This document shows positions 9,438-19,358 of a DNA stretch of 64,000 bases, piece by piece; the first letter of the stretch is position 1; each line of letters begins with the position of its first letter. The notes under the pieces were generated by a model that saw only the letters and a list, made by a program, of their open reading frames with translations, made no database searches and had not been told where the DNA came from. A program made the position numbers and the translations under genes. Origin of the DNA: Bin87 sp965197635 (GTDB lineage Bacteria; Chloroflexota; Dehalococcoidia; Lucifugimonadales; UBA3495); assembly GCA_965197635.1 (NCBI GenBank), contig CBDANN010000007.1:496001-560000 (forward strand), given 5' to 3'.

Positions 9438-10334
9438 CTACATACGATCCGTATGCTTCTTCTGCTTTAACTCATTCCTGAGGCGGCTGACCACCATTTC
9501 AGTACTCTCGTAGCAGGAATCAAGCGTTTCGGCGACCGCCATGGTTCGCCTCTTGGCAACCTTTGGATGGGGCATTTGCTCGAAGTAAGCGTCGACCGGA
9601 AACTCAAGGTATTCCCAACCGCGATATCCGGAAGTGATGAGCAACGTTTCGCGTTCCGCAATTCATGGCTGACTATCTCAACGTCAGCGTCGGATCCAAG
9701 ATCCAAATCCGCGCGCTCGTCCAGCTTCGGCATTGGGAAGAACGATACGCGGTTGACGATTTTCAGCCACTCCCCGGTCCATCGAACGTTGGCTATGAGG
9801 AGGCGCTGGTGCTTATCTCGATTGCAGATGTCCCGGAGCATGGCGAGGCCGGTACGGATCCGGTCGGAATCGGGAGGATAGTCCTCTTGGAACCGCTGAT
9901 AGGGCTGCACGTCTTCAATGTATTCCCTGGCTGCCGAACCAACGCCACATAGCCGGCGCTCGAATTGTTTGGGACAACGATGATCGTAGATGGGAAACTC
10001 GTTGTGCTTGCCTGGGCACTCTGGATATTTTTTATGTATTCCCCTGCATTCGCCATGAGTGGCGGCCAGTTGCCAAACCAAAGTGGTCAAGGGCCGAACG
10101 CAGGTTGTAGGCGAACTCACCAGCCCGTATCGACCACTGTATCGGCGCTTTGGGGTCACCCCCATGGTAAACCCACCGCTCCCGGTCACCGCACTCTTCA
10201 CGCATGATCATCCGCGCCCGCTCTGCGCAGAAGGCAGAGATGTCGGCTTTGAGCAGAAGCAGCTCGCTGCGCGCTCGTTCGACCTTGGTGTCTACCGCCT
10301 CCAGACTAATCATCACCTGTTCCTGTGCTGCCAC
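9438..10334 (-). pseudogene. Hypothetical protein, two frameshifts
   Basis: Three overlapping frames read in order as one ~290-residue protein: an N-terminal piece with a heptad-like helix and EFAYNLRSALDHFG (10334 to about 10035), a middle piece (LVWQLAATHGE, FPIYDH, YQRFQEDYPP, DICNRDKHQRLL) and a C-terminal piece (SGYRGWEYLEFPVDAYFEQM) ending at 9438. LRSALDHLVW, the frame-corrected reading, and N-x-DKHR are hallmarks of a widespread uncharacterised bacterial family. The order is collinear, so only two small indels (near 10045 and 9650) separate it from an intact gene. Confidence 0.55.
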
Positions 10335-10918
10335 CTGTCGTAGGCAGGCGAACCAAGTCCGACGGGTTTGGGACGATCGATGATAACGTGATCAACAGCT
10401 GATCCAGAGGGGATGGCAATGGACAACCCGTCGATTCTGCATCGCCAGAATGGTGGTGCAAAACCAGCCGGACACGACGCAAGCTGGCCTGCGAGGTTGT
10501 AAAGTCGCTCCAGCAGGGTTCCAGCCGCCCACTGACCCCAACGCCCCAGAAAGTTTCCAAGACCGAGGATAGTAGTGCTCTGACTTTGTTCATCATGGGT
10601 TCATCTCCAGGTCCAGATTTTGGAGCTCGTCCAATGGACCGGTTTTCTCCACCCTTGAGCCACGCGGCTAGCCAACGTAGAAGAGGCAGGAGGGTGATGA
10701 GGCCAATGACGGCGGCCAGAACGATCGCTGGAAGCCCTGCTGGGGCGACTCTGCAACTCACGGCATTATACCCAGTGGGTCAGGACCGCCCGTCAATAAG
10801 ATAGATGTTACATTGCCGCAGTCCGGATGACCAATAACTTCCTCGGTAAATTAGGCGATTTACGTATTATGGGACTCCCGAGCATTGCTCACCGCTTCGC
10901 CCGGGCGTCCTTATGGCC
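10335..10918. other. Mostly non-coding; possible small membrane protein on minus strand
   Basis: A minus-strand frame from a GTG at 10761 begins with a plausible membrane segment (LPAIVLAAVIGLITLLPLLR) and stays open to 10306, but it has no ribosome site and its second half has no coding character. The start of that frame could be real and the rest a frameshifted tail. Nothing else is visible up to 10918. Confidence 0.25.
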
Positions 10919-11617
10919 TTACTGGCCCTGCACGTTGATCAACGGAGGAGCGGCGTCATCATCGCCGTTCACGATGGTGATGTAGACATTCATGGTCTCC
11001 ACCCGTCCGATGTTCAGTGCGCCGATGCGTCCGCTGACGGGCTCGGGTTCTTCAGCCGGCTCAGGCTCCACCACAGAGGCGTGGCTCAGCACCGCCAACT
11101 CCTGCTTGATGTAGCGGCCGCTGAGCTGGGTCTGCAACTGCTTCTCCTTGGGGAGATCCACCAGCCGCTGCACCAGGTCAACCTGGCCGAAGAACAGCCG
11201 CACACTGCGGCCATCGGCCTCGTCCAGAATGTCCTCGTCCTCCTCCATGTCGGGGAACCAGACCACGGCGACGATGTAAGCGCCGATATCCAGTGTCTGC
11301 TTGATCACCGACCGAACCGACTTGGCGGCTTGCCAGGCCCCCTCAAGGGGATTGTCCACCGGCGTCTGGATGCCGCTCGCATCATGGCGCCACCACTGGC
11401 CTCTCTTGATGGAGTAGTGTCCTTCCAGGATGGTGACGGCGAAGCGTCCGACCTTCTCGAAGAAGGGGACGCAGTTGGGCGCGGGCTGACCGGTGGCCAC
11501 CTGGGGGTGGAACAGGACCTGGCCGTCCCGTTCGCTGGCCTCGAACTGCTGGATTGCCTCCAGCTCGGCCAAGGTCAGGGGCTGGTTGTTGTCGCTGTGG
11601 TTGTTTACGACTTTCAT
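10919..11617 (-). CDS. NERD (nuclease-related domain) protein
   Basis: 232 residues from the ATG at 11617, chosen because GAGAGG lies 11 bases upstream and the conserved part starts soon after. Residues about 35-140 follow the NERD pattern: PFFEKVGRFAVTILEGHYSI, then RGQWWRHD, then NPLEGAWQAAKSVRSVI. In many NERD proteins the strand before the G-Y-S motif carries an E-x-K nuclease signature; here I read ILEGHYS and see no lysine, so catalysis is uncertain. The C-terminus is acidic and proline-rich, then a beta-rich tail. It lies 270 bp downstream of, and in line with, a UvrD-type helicase, suggesting a joint DNA-processing or defence role. Confidence 0.6.
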   Translation of the reverse strand: MKVVNNHSDNNQPLTLAELEAIQQFEASERDGQVLFHPQVATGQPAPNCVPFFEKVGRFAVTILEGHYSIKRGQWWRHDASGIQTPVDNPLEGAWQAAKSVRSVIKQTLDIGAYIVAVVWFPDMEEDEDILDEADGRSVRLFFGQVDLVQRLVDLPKEKQLQTQLSGRYIKQELAVLSHASVVEPEPAEEPEPVSGRIGALNIGRVETMNVYITIVNGDDDAAPPLINVQGQ

Positions 11618-11887
11618 TTTGGTGATTACCTCTCTTGTGATTCGATGTTGAATGAATGCGTCGGTTCCCCAGACACGAAGATGGGCCGACCCAGGATCAC
11701 TCTCAGGCCGGCCTATCACAGCCGCGTCCGCGGCACTGCGTGTTAGTTTATGGACAGGGACCTGCCCACGCAGCATGGAACGGGCGGTACCCTGGCCGTT
11801 GCACTGACGGCGTTCCTGGCAAACATGGCGGTTATCATCTTCTTGTGATGGATCGCCACGGCGATAGTTTCGTCGCCACTCAGGTCA

Positions 11888-13548
11888 TCACCGGCGGCCG
11901 TGGCGACCGGTTGAAACACCTCCGGGTCGGTGAGGTACGGCGCTGGACACCGCCCGAGTTGCAGCGTTTCCGACCCACACCTCCAGGCGTTTCAGGTATG
12001 GGATGATCCGCGTCGCTTCGGGGACAGGCTCCGGGTCTTCGGTCGGCTCCGGCGGTCGGAACCGCTGGCGTTCCAGGGCGCTGCGGTCCATCTGATCCCA
12101 ACGGGGCAGACGATCCCAGACGCCAGTGAAACGGGAATGAACCGGTTTGCTGGCCGTCAGCACCAGCAGACCTTTCGGGCGAGAGAAGGCCACGTAGTGC
12201 TGGCGGGCGTGGTCGAAGGCGGCGATGCGCGTGGTTGGTTCGAAAGGGGGTTGCTTGAAATAGGGTCGAAGCTCCCGTCCCACCGCATCCACGTCGGGGT
12301 TGTCGAAATCCAGCGAGCCCACGATCACCACATCCCACTCCCGTCCCTTGGCCTGGTGGATGGTGGTAACGGTGATGGCTCGGCGACCATGCACAGGCCA
12401 GAGGTTTCGGGAACCTGACGACACCCGGTTCACGGGTATATCGGCCCTCTCGAAGGTGTCCAGGTAGCTGATGGCATGAGGCCCCTTCACCGAGTGCAGC
12501 AGCAGCAGCGCCACCTGGTCGTAGCAGGCTATCACGCTTTCGTCCTTCAGGAACCGCACCAGCTCCGCCAGCTGCTTTCCCTTGTCCCGGGCGTTCCGGC
12601 CCTCCACGGCGATCACCGCCGGATAGTTCTGGTATGCGCCGGGATCATGGGGCCTGATGGCCTTGGTGTGGCGGAATGGCCGCCCGCCGGCGTTGGGGTT
12701 GGACCAGTCGGCGGCGGTCGCCATCCAGCCGGTGTAGAACCGCACGATGTCCGGATGGCTGCGGTAGTTGACGCCGAGGGCCACGGTGTGGCCGTCGAAG
12801 GTGCGCTCGGGAAACTCCAGCAAGTTCCGCACGGTGGCCCCACGAAAACGGTAGACGCTCTGGTCGTCGTCACCAACCACGCACAGGTTGCCGTGGCTTC
12901 GGGACAGCCTCAGCAACAGGTACTCCTCCACGGCGCTGGTGTCCTGGTACTCGTCGCAGATCAGATAACGGATGCCATTGGATATCGGGGCGGTGATGCG
13001 GTCATCCCCGAGGAGCTCTGCGACCCACCGCTGCAGATGGTCGAAGTCGGCGCTGCCTTCGGCCAACAGCAGATCCCGGTAGCGTAGGTAGCACCGGCCC
13101 AGGGCGGCGTGGAACGGGTCCGAAGAACCGGTCAGTTCGGCGGGGTTGATGATCTCGTCGCAGATCCGCTCGAAGTACTTGCGACCGTGGCGGGCCACCA
13201 GGTGAGGTTCCCGCCAGCGCCAGCCCTCACCCTCCAGCACGTCCAGATCGAGGCCGAAGACGTCGTCGTAATGACGCATCAGGAGGCGCCACTGCTCCTC
13301 CTCGTTCAGCACCCGGAAGTCCGGCCGGAGACCGGCCAGGCGGGCGTAGGAGCGCAGGATGCGGCGGCACAGGCTGTGGATGGTGCCGATGCGCACCCTG
13401 GAGAAGTCTCCCGGGCAGCCTACGGCGGTGGCGAGCTTGATGAAACGCTCACGGAGTTCTCGTGCCGCGGCCCGTGAATAGGTGCATAGCACCAGCTCCT
13501 CGGGGCTGGCCAGGCCCTGCAGCAGGATGTTAGCGCCACGCAGCGCCA
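11888..13548 (-). pseudogene. UvrD/Rep-type DNA helicase, C-terminal 550 residues (IS256-split)
   Basis: This part holds the superfamily 1A helicase motifs after Walker A: TYSRAAARELRERF (Ia), GTIHSLCRRIL (Ib), YLICDEYQDTS (II, Walker B), VVGDDDQSVYRFRGA (III), NYRSHPDI (IV), TTIHQAKGREWDVVIV (V) and HYVAFSRPK (VI). It ends at 11888. The Walker A region is separated by 4.25 kb of nested IS (13549-17803). Removing the IS and one copy of the 8-bp duplication CAGCGCCA joins the two parts with the frame kept (LAVAL then RGANILL). The product would be a ~600-residue ATP-dependent 3'-5' helicase. Confidence 0.9.
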
Positions 13549-13650
13549 AGTAGAGTACCGGGAGGTGGTGTAAAAGAATCGGTGTAGCCCAAAGCTAACC
13601 ACCGCGTCATCCTTGATCGGAAGTCACAACCCAGAACAAGGAGAACGACG

Positions 13651-14863
13651 GTGGTCAAACACAGCATGGATCTTTTGGAATTATTACGCAAGCGTGGCAT
13701 CGACGGAGACGTGGACTTGCTGCGGGAAGCACTGCGGGTCCTGGTGGACGGCATCATGGACGCCGAGGTTTCCGCCCAGATCGGCGCTGAGCACAGCGAA
13801 CGCAGCCCAGAGCGGGTCACCTACCGCAACCGCACCTGGGATACCCGGGTCGGCACCATGGAGTGGCACATTCCCAAGCTGCGCGAAGGCAGCTACTTCC
13901 CCAGCCTGCTGGAACCAGGGCGGCGCAGCGAGCAGGCTCTGCTGTCGGTGATCCAGCAGGCCTACGTGGAGGGCGTGTCCACCCGTCGGGTGGATGACCT
14001 GATCAAGGCCCTGGGCTGCGACGGCATCTCCAGCAGCCAGGTGTCGCGCATCTGCCAGCAACTGGATGAAGTGGTGGAGAGTTTCCTGGGCCGGCCTCTG
14101 GACGGCGGTCCCTACCCCTACGTCTGGCGGGACGGCCTGACCCAGAAGGTGCGGGAGGGCGGCCGCATCGTCAACGTCTGCGTGGTGGTGGCGACAGGGG
14201 TCAATGCCGAAGGGCAGCGTGAGATCTTGGGCCTGGACGTGGGGACCAGCGAGGACGGCGCGTTCTGGCTGGCCTTCCTGCGGTCGCTGACCGCTCGGCC
14301 TCAGCGGGGTGGAACTGGTTACCTCCGATGCCCACCAGGGGCTGAAGAACGCCATCGCCGCGGTGTTCGCTGGAGCCAGCTGGCAACGCTGCCGTACCCA
14401 CTTCATGGCCAACCTGCTCACCCGAGTGCCCAAGCGTGCCCAACCTGGCGTGGCCACCCAGGACCTTCCTCGCATGGTGCGCACCATCTACCAGCAACTG
14501 TCTCCCGCCGAGGTCCACGGCCAACTGGACCGAGTGGTGGAACAACTCCGGGAGCCCTTTGCCCAGGTGGCCGAGCTGCTGGCGGACGCCGCGCCGGACC
14601 TCCTGGCCTTCACGGCCTTCCCAGTGGCCCACTGGCAGAAGCTGTGGTCCAACAACCCGCAGGAACGGCTGAACCGGGAGATAAGGCGCCGCACTGACGT
14701 GGTGGGCATCTTCCCCAACCGGCTATCGGCGCGGCGCCTGGTGGGTGCGGTGCTGGCCGAGCAGCATGACGAGTGGGCCGAAGCCCGCCGCTACCTCACC
14801 ATCCCCAACGCCGCCGGCAACGAGGCACTGCCGGAGCCCAACATGCGGGACGCAGCAGCCTAA
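13651..14863 (+). pseudogene. IS256-family transposase (one frameshift)
   Basis: GTG start at 13651; the frame runs to about 14300 through the N-terminal domain and the first catalytic region (VCVVVATGVNAEGQREILGL, DVGTSEDGAFW), then shifts. The second frame has the rest: GVELVTSDAHQGLKNAIA with the second Asp, CRTHFMANLL, and NNPQERLNREIRRRTDVVG with the Glu, ending at 14863. The shift lies in the CGGCCTC stretch where relatives read ARGLSGVELV, consistent with loss of a base or two. Without correction the transposase is inactive. Confidence 0.85.
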
Positions 14864-16029
14864 TCAACATCAAAAGGGATGACGCGCTTTTACACCTATT
14901 GACGGGACACTACCTAGTATTACAGTCGTCTTGAGGAGCAGGTTTCTGAAGGTGCCGGTAGTGACATTGCATGGCCCGGGCTTGGTGCCGCCGTCTCCAT
15001 CCCGACCAGTGGATGGTCAGGGCAGGACTGCCACGGGGCAGCCACAGCAGCCGGCACAGCAACCGTCTGACCTCGGGCACGGTCAGTGGGATGAGTTCTC
15101 CCGGGAACATATCCCCTTTTTACCATCGCCACCGGCGGCATAGGACCGGATTACCGCCAGAAAGGCATGGGCCAGCAGCGCCAGGGTGATGTGCCGGTGC
15201 CAGCCGACCCACCGGCGCACCTCATACTCATCCAGCCCCACCTCCTGTTTGGCCTCCTTGAAGGCGTCTTCGATGATCCACCGGGTGCCCGCCACGCGCA
15301 CCAGTTCCGCCAGCGGCGTTTCCGCTGCGCCAAAACAGGCGTAGTAGGCCAGGTCATCAGGATCGGCAATGCTGCGACGCACCAGCAGCCAACGCCCCTG
15401 ATCCAGTGCTGACCAGGGTCCTATCGGCAACCAACCCCAATCGTAGAGGCGCGGCCCCTTGCTGCCCTCACCAGCGCTCAGGCGTTGCCACCGGTCATCG
15501 GGTATCTGCTGGGCCAGTTCACGGGCCGCCACCTGTGCCGAGCCATCCTCCGTATCCGCCCACAGCGGCTCGTTGTTCTTCACCGCCAGCACGTAGGGCA
15601 GGGCCTGCTCCTCCAGCCACCGCCGCAGTTTCCGGTCATTGCCGTACACCGTATCCCCCGTTACCCAGGCAAAGGGCACCCCAACCGCCACCGCGCGGGC
15701 GATCATCTCCTGAGCCAGTTGTGCCTTGGTATGAAAGACCACCCCTTCCGGGACACCGGCTTCCCGCCGCCGCTCCACATCCTCCGCCCATTCCTGGGGC
15801 AGATACAGCTCCCGATCCAGAAAGGCCGCGCCCCGTCGGCTGCCATAGGCCAGGAACACTCCGATCTGACAGTTCTCCACCTGCCCCGCCGTGCCGCTGT
15901 ACTGACGCTTCACCCCCACCGACTTCCGGCCTTGCTTCAGAAACCCCGTCTCATCCACCACCAGCACCCCGCCGGGATCGCCCAAATGCTCCACCACGTA
16001 CCCTTGCAGGTCGTCCCGCACCTGGTCCG

Positions 16030-17438
16030 GTAACTGTTCAGAGTTGGTCATTGCTGAAAAGTTGTTTGTCGATGGCTGGCGGCCTTTGGCCTGTTTATGT
16101 CAAGTTGGGTCCATGAAGCATGAAATCGACCTCACCACCGCCGACCGGGATGTGCTGATCGACATCATCCTCCGGCAGCAACCATCATCGAACGGCTGGA
16201 GAAGCGGATCGCCCAGCCGGAAGGGCGGGCCAAAGCCAAAGGCCGGACGGATGCCGGGCCTGAAGCCCAAAGCCGACCGGAAACCGGCCGAGCCCAAGCA
16301 GCCCCGCAAGCCGCGGCCCCACGGTTTCGCCCGGACCCGCATGACGCCCACCCAGCGGGTGGAGCATGTGGTGGAGCAGTGTCCCGACTGACCCAGTTGT
16401 CCGGCGGCTGGACCCAGCGTACTCGGGAAGTGATCGATCTGCCCCAGGTGCCGGTGCAGGTTACCGAGCACGTTTACATCACCCGCACCTGTCCCCGGTG
16501 CCAACGGGGCTGTACTCCCACAGCGCAACTGGAGGGCGCGGCGCTGGGCCAGCAGCGTCTGGGGGTGAACGTTGTCAGCCTGATTGCCGCGCTCCGGGAG
16601 GAGGCTCGGCTGCCTTGCCGCACCATCCAATGGTACCTGGACACGGTACATGGGCTGCACCTCAGCCTGGGGGCCATCGTGGACGCCACGCGCAAAGTGG
16701 CGGGCCAAGCGCAGCGGGAACTGGCGGGCATTCTGGAACGGATCCGCGGCAGTCCGGTGGTCCACGCCGACGAGACCGGCTGGCGGGAGGACGGACACAA
16801 CGGCTACGTGTGGACTTTCAGCACCCCTGACCTGCGGTACTTCCTGCGACGGAACCGTGGTAAGGCGGTGGTGGATGAAGTGCTGGGCGATGAGTTTGCT
16901 GGCGTGCTGGTCAGCGACTTCTACGCCGCCTACCACCACTATGACGGCCCCAAACAACGCTGCTGGGCCCACCTGCTACGGGACATCCACGACCTCCGCG
17001 TCCTCTACCCTGACGATCACCGATTGTCCCAGTGGGCCGATGCCATACATCAACTCTATTGCCAGGCCAAAGCCTTCACCCACCCGGCAGAGCAGCAGCG
17101 GCGCGCTGCCCAACTGGTCCTGGAAAGACGCCTCTTGGCCCTCTGCCGTCCCTTCGATGACCCGTCGGCGGCACAAGCCAAACTGTGCCGACGCATGGAG
17201 AACCACATCAAGGAACTCTTCGTCTTCGTGGCTCCCGGAGGTGCCACCGGACAACAATGCCGCCGAGCGCAGCCTGCGCCCAGTGGTGATCAGCCGGAAG
17301 GTCAGTGGTGGCACCCGCTCGGAGCGGGGGACCGAGACCAAGATGACCCTAGCCTCGATCTTGGCACCTGGCGAGCCCAAGGTCTCAATCCTCTCTCCGC
17401 TTGCCAACAACTGCTCGCTTCCCCTCAACTCTGAACTG
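16030..17438 (+). mobile_element. IS66-family element, single-gene (TnpC only)
   Basis: The left end GTAACTGTTCAGAGTTG (16030-16046) pairs with CAACTCTGAACTG (17426-17438). The host sequence TGGTCCG is present on both sides (16023-16029 and 17439-17445), close to the 8-bp duplication usual for IS66. It carries only the tnpC-type transposase, without tnpA/tnpB helper genes. Solitary matches to its terminus occur at 1019 and 39580. Confidence 0.8.
16113..17434 (+). pseudogene. tnpC: IS66 TnpC transposase (frameshifted)
   Basis: Begins MKHEIDLTTADRDVLIDIIL, followed by the basic proline-rich linker typical of IS66. After a shift near 16380 (CPDC zinc-binding region) the main frame gives CPRCQRGCTP, LPCRTIQWYLDTVHGL, the DDE residues in VVHADETGWRE and VLVSDFYAAYHHY, and CWAHLLRDIHDL. 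A second shift near 17230 moves the last catalytic motif PPDNNAAERSLRP into another frame. An early shift in the coiled-coil region near 16190 is also likely. Not functional as read. Confidence 0.8.
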
Positions 17439-17748
17439 TGGTCCGCGTCCCAGTGGTACACCGCCAGCAGACGCTGCACACCGTCGGGAGTGGCGTCGCC
17501 AGCATATTCGGCCAACTGCCACCCGTTCTTGCGCTCCACCGACCCCAGCAATCCTTGCAGGTACGCCAGCACCCGCTGACGAGACTCACTACGGCTGAAA
17601 CGCGACGCATACGCCCGTGCAGCTCCTGGAGCCCAGCCTCCCACTCCAGCGCTTCCTCTCGCTCCAGTAATGTCTGACCCATTTCCAATCCTCCGCTCTC
17701 ACCAGTAATCATGGGCCTATCCTACCAAAGGCAAGCGCGACTGTAGTA

Positions 17749-17803
17749 CTAATCAACATCAAAAGGGATGACGCGCTTTTACACCTATTGACGGGACACT
17801 ACC
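17749..17803. repeat. 55-bp duplicate of the IS256 right end
   Basis: Bases 17749-17803, starting CTAATCAACATC and ending GACACTACC, repeat 14860-14914 exactly in the same orientation. The first copy includes the stop codon of the IS256 transposase; the second follows the IS701 directly. Both copies begin with CTAA at the IS701 junction side. Confidence 0.85.
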
Positions 17804-17950
17804 CAGCGCCACCGCCAGTGTCTTGCCGGAGCCGGGTCCGGCGATGCCCAGCGTTGGGCCATCAAGATGGCCGATGAGCTCCCGCTGGCCCTCATCCAGC
17901 CCTGGGTGCCGGCGCAGTACGGCGGGCGCAATCCCCGCTTGATCGTTCAT
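17804..17950 (-). pseudogene. UvrD/Rep-type DNA helicase, N-terminal 49 residues
   Basis: The ATG at 17950 follows AAGGAGA by nine bases. The segment carries the Q-motif region (HPGLDEGQRELIGHLDGP) and Walker A (GIAGPGSGKT), the ATP-binding loop of superfamily 1 helicases, then runs into the IS256 at 17803. With the IS removed it continues in frame into the C-terminal segment ending at 11888. Confidence 0.9.
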
Positions 17951-18035
17951 GTTGGTTATCTCCTTGGTTGATACGTTGGCTTGGCTTGGGATTTCGAGTG
18001 AAACAAAGGCGCATCCGTCGTGTTCAGAAAATGGC

Positions 18036-18066
18036 AACGCCGGTGGCGCGCATGGCCACCGGCGTT
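18036..18066. terminator. Perfect 12-bp hairpin between helicase and upstream gene
   Basis: AACGCCGGTGGC (18036-18047) and GCCACCGGCGTT (18055-18066) form a stem with a 7-base loop, in the 153-bp gap between the NERD-like gene (stop at 18104) and the helicase start (17950). It could terminate or attenuate transcription entering the helicase gene. Confidence 0.6.
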
Positions 18067-18497
18067 TCAAAACTGGTCGGCCACGGGGCCGTGACCCTCA
18101 CCCTCAGCATTTACGGCTCCCCTTTCGGGACGTCCCAGTACCGGTGCAGGTTTCAAGCCGCAGGCGCATTTCCCTGGCCCTAACCTGCAGGATGTTGCGC
18201 CCACCCACCACCAGGGAAAGGACCAGCGGCCGCGCTGGCTTTTTGCTGGCCTCCTCACTGGAGGACGATGCCAGCCGGATCTGGCCGTCGGTCACGGCCA
18301 GGACCTCGGCGGCAATGCGTTCCATGTTGAGCCGGTCGGACACGCGGCGGCTGTGGACGATCCTTTCGAGATCGGTCAGCAGGTTCTCCATACCCCAGAC
18401 CACGTACACGCCCTTGCGTTTGGCCAAACTCTCGATGGCCTCGTCGGGCTCGGTCAGGTCGGGGAACGACAGCACTGGGATGACATAGGGGTTGTAA

Positions 18498-19358
18498 GAG
18501 CCTGTTTACGATCTTTTTAGGATTAGCACCGTGAAGGCGAGCACCACCATTTGCAGGCTGGTATTGAGCTTTCTTTCACAGTTCTTCCAGAGCCGGCGGC
18601 ACTTTTCCAGCCAGGCGAATGACCGCTCCACCACCCATCGTTTCGGCAGCACCACGAAGGTGTGCAGTTCGTTGCGTTTCACCACTTCCACCGCGGCTCC
18701 CAATATGCCTTGCACTGCAGCAGCAAAGGGCTTCCCGGTGTAACCACCGTCCACCAACACATTCTGGACCCGGTTGAGGTCGGACCGGTTTTCGTCAAAC
18801 ATCGCCAAAGCCCCCGCCCGATCGGTAACGTCGGCGGTAGTCACCTGTATCGCATGGGGCAATCCTTGCGTGTCCACCGCGATATGACGCTTGCTTCCGG
18901 ACACCTTTTTGCCCGCGTCATAGCCCTTCTGCTCGGCGGTGTCCGTGTTCTTGACGCTCTGGGAGTCCACGATGCAGCAGCTGGTCTGCTCTTCCCTCCC
19001 ATTGCTTTGTCGGGCCTCGCCAACCGATTTTTTTAGGACTTGTTCCAGAATGGAATCCTGCTCCGGGTCGGGCTGCTCGCTCCATTGCCGGAAATACTGG
19101 TAACAAGTGCGCCAATCGGGGAAGTCCGCCGGCAGCATTCGCCACTGGCAGCCGCTTTTCAGGAGATACAGCACGCCGCAGAAAACGTCATACAAGTCCA
19201 CAATGCGGGGCTTGGTCCGGCGTCGGGCCGACTTCAGCGTGGGCAGAATACGGGCGAATTGCTCCCTACTGATGTCGCTGGGATAGGAATGAGACATGAT
19301 TACCCCTCCCCTGATAATAGTCTCAGCTTAACCTATTTCAGAGATCGTAGACAGGTTC
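18498..19358 (-). mobile_element. IS5-family element, copy 1
   Basis: 861 bp with ends GAGCCTGTTTACGATC (left) and the reverse complement GAACCTGTCTACGATC (right). The adjacent triplets are TAA (18495-18497) and TTA (19359-19361), a 3-bp duplication with one mutated base; copies 2 and 3 have perfect 3-bp duplications (TAA, TCA). It holds one intact transposase. Confidence 0.85.
18506..19297 (-). CDS. IS5-family transposase, intact
   Basis: 263 residues, single frame. The N-terminal DUF4096-like region (MSHSYPSDISREQFARILPTL, CGVLYLLKSGCQWRMLPADF) is followed by the DDE core: CCIVDSQSVKNT (first Asp), NVLVDGGYTGKPF (second Asp) and RWVVERSFAWLEKCRRL with the Glu and the Y/R-type C-terminal signature. 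It is the only full-length IS5 copy in the window; the copies at 37.7 and 54 kb are frameshifted, so this one could mobilise them. Confidence 0.9.
   Translation of the reverse strand: MSHSYPSDISREQFARILPTLKSARRRTKPRIVDLYDVFCGVLYLLKSGCQWRMLPADFPDWRTCYQYFRQWSEQPDPEQDSILEQVLKKSVGEARQSNGREEQTSCCIVDSQSVKNTDTAEQKGYDAGKKVSGSKRHIAVDTQGLPHAIQVTTADVTDRAGALAMFDENRSDLNRVQNVLVDGGYTGKPFAAAVQGILGAAVEVVKRNELHTFVVLPKRWVVERSFAWLEKCRRLWKNCERKLNTSLQMVVLAFTVLILKRS

Larger units (their letters stand above)
15083..17712 (-). pseudogene. IS701 transposase copy 1, split by IS66
   Basis: The N-terminal part (about 17439-17712) covers MGQTLLEREEALEWEAGLQ through LLAVYHWDAD and is itself frameshifted. The catalytic part (15083 to 16029) contains VLVVDETGFLKQG (first Asp), FAWVTGDTVYGN (second Asp), WIIEDAFKEAKQEVGLDEYEV (Glu region) and ends SRENSSH. 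A tail in another frame (LIPLTVPEVRRLLCRLLW, 14910-15110) looks like the ancestral C-terminus. Unlike copies 2 and 3 this copy lacks the three short micro-insertions in the catalytic domain, so it is the best reference for their uninterrupted sequence. Confidence 0.8.
14918..17748 (-). mobile_element. IS701-family element, copy 1 (interrupted by IS66)
   Basis: Ends are TATTACAGTCGTC (left) and CGCGACTGTAGTA (right), matching the TACTACAGTCGCG ends of copies 2 and 3. The left flank is CTAG and the right flank CTAA, both of the YTAR form used by this group, but not identical. An IS66 (16030-17438) splits the transposase gene. Immediately right of the element the last 55 bp of the host IS256 are repeated. 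Confidence 0.8.
13549..17803. mobile_element. IS256-family element containing IS701 and IS66
   Basis: Flanked by an 8-bp target duplication CAGCGCCA (13541-13548 and 17804-17811) inside the helicase gene. The left end (AGTAGAGTACCGGG, then GGTGTAAAAG) and the reverse complement of the right end (GGTAGTGTCCCG, then GGTGTAAAAG) form the inverted repeat. Its transposase is at 13651-14863. The terminal 55 bp occurs twice, at 14860-14914 and 17749-17803, with an IS701 in between, so the outer right end of the IS256 is the second copy. Confidence 0.85.

Noticed and set aside
10764..10796. TATAAT with an upstream TTGACG on the minus strand as a promoter
   Set aside because: The two boxes are 21 bases apart, too far for a normal sigma-70 promoter, and the frame downstream is not a convincing gene.
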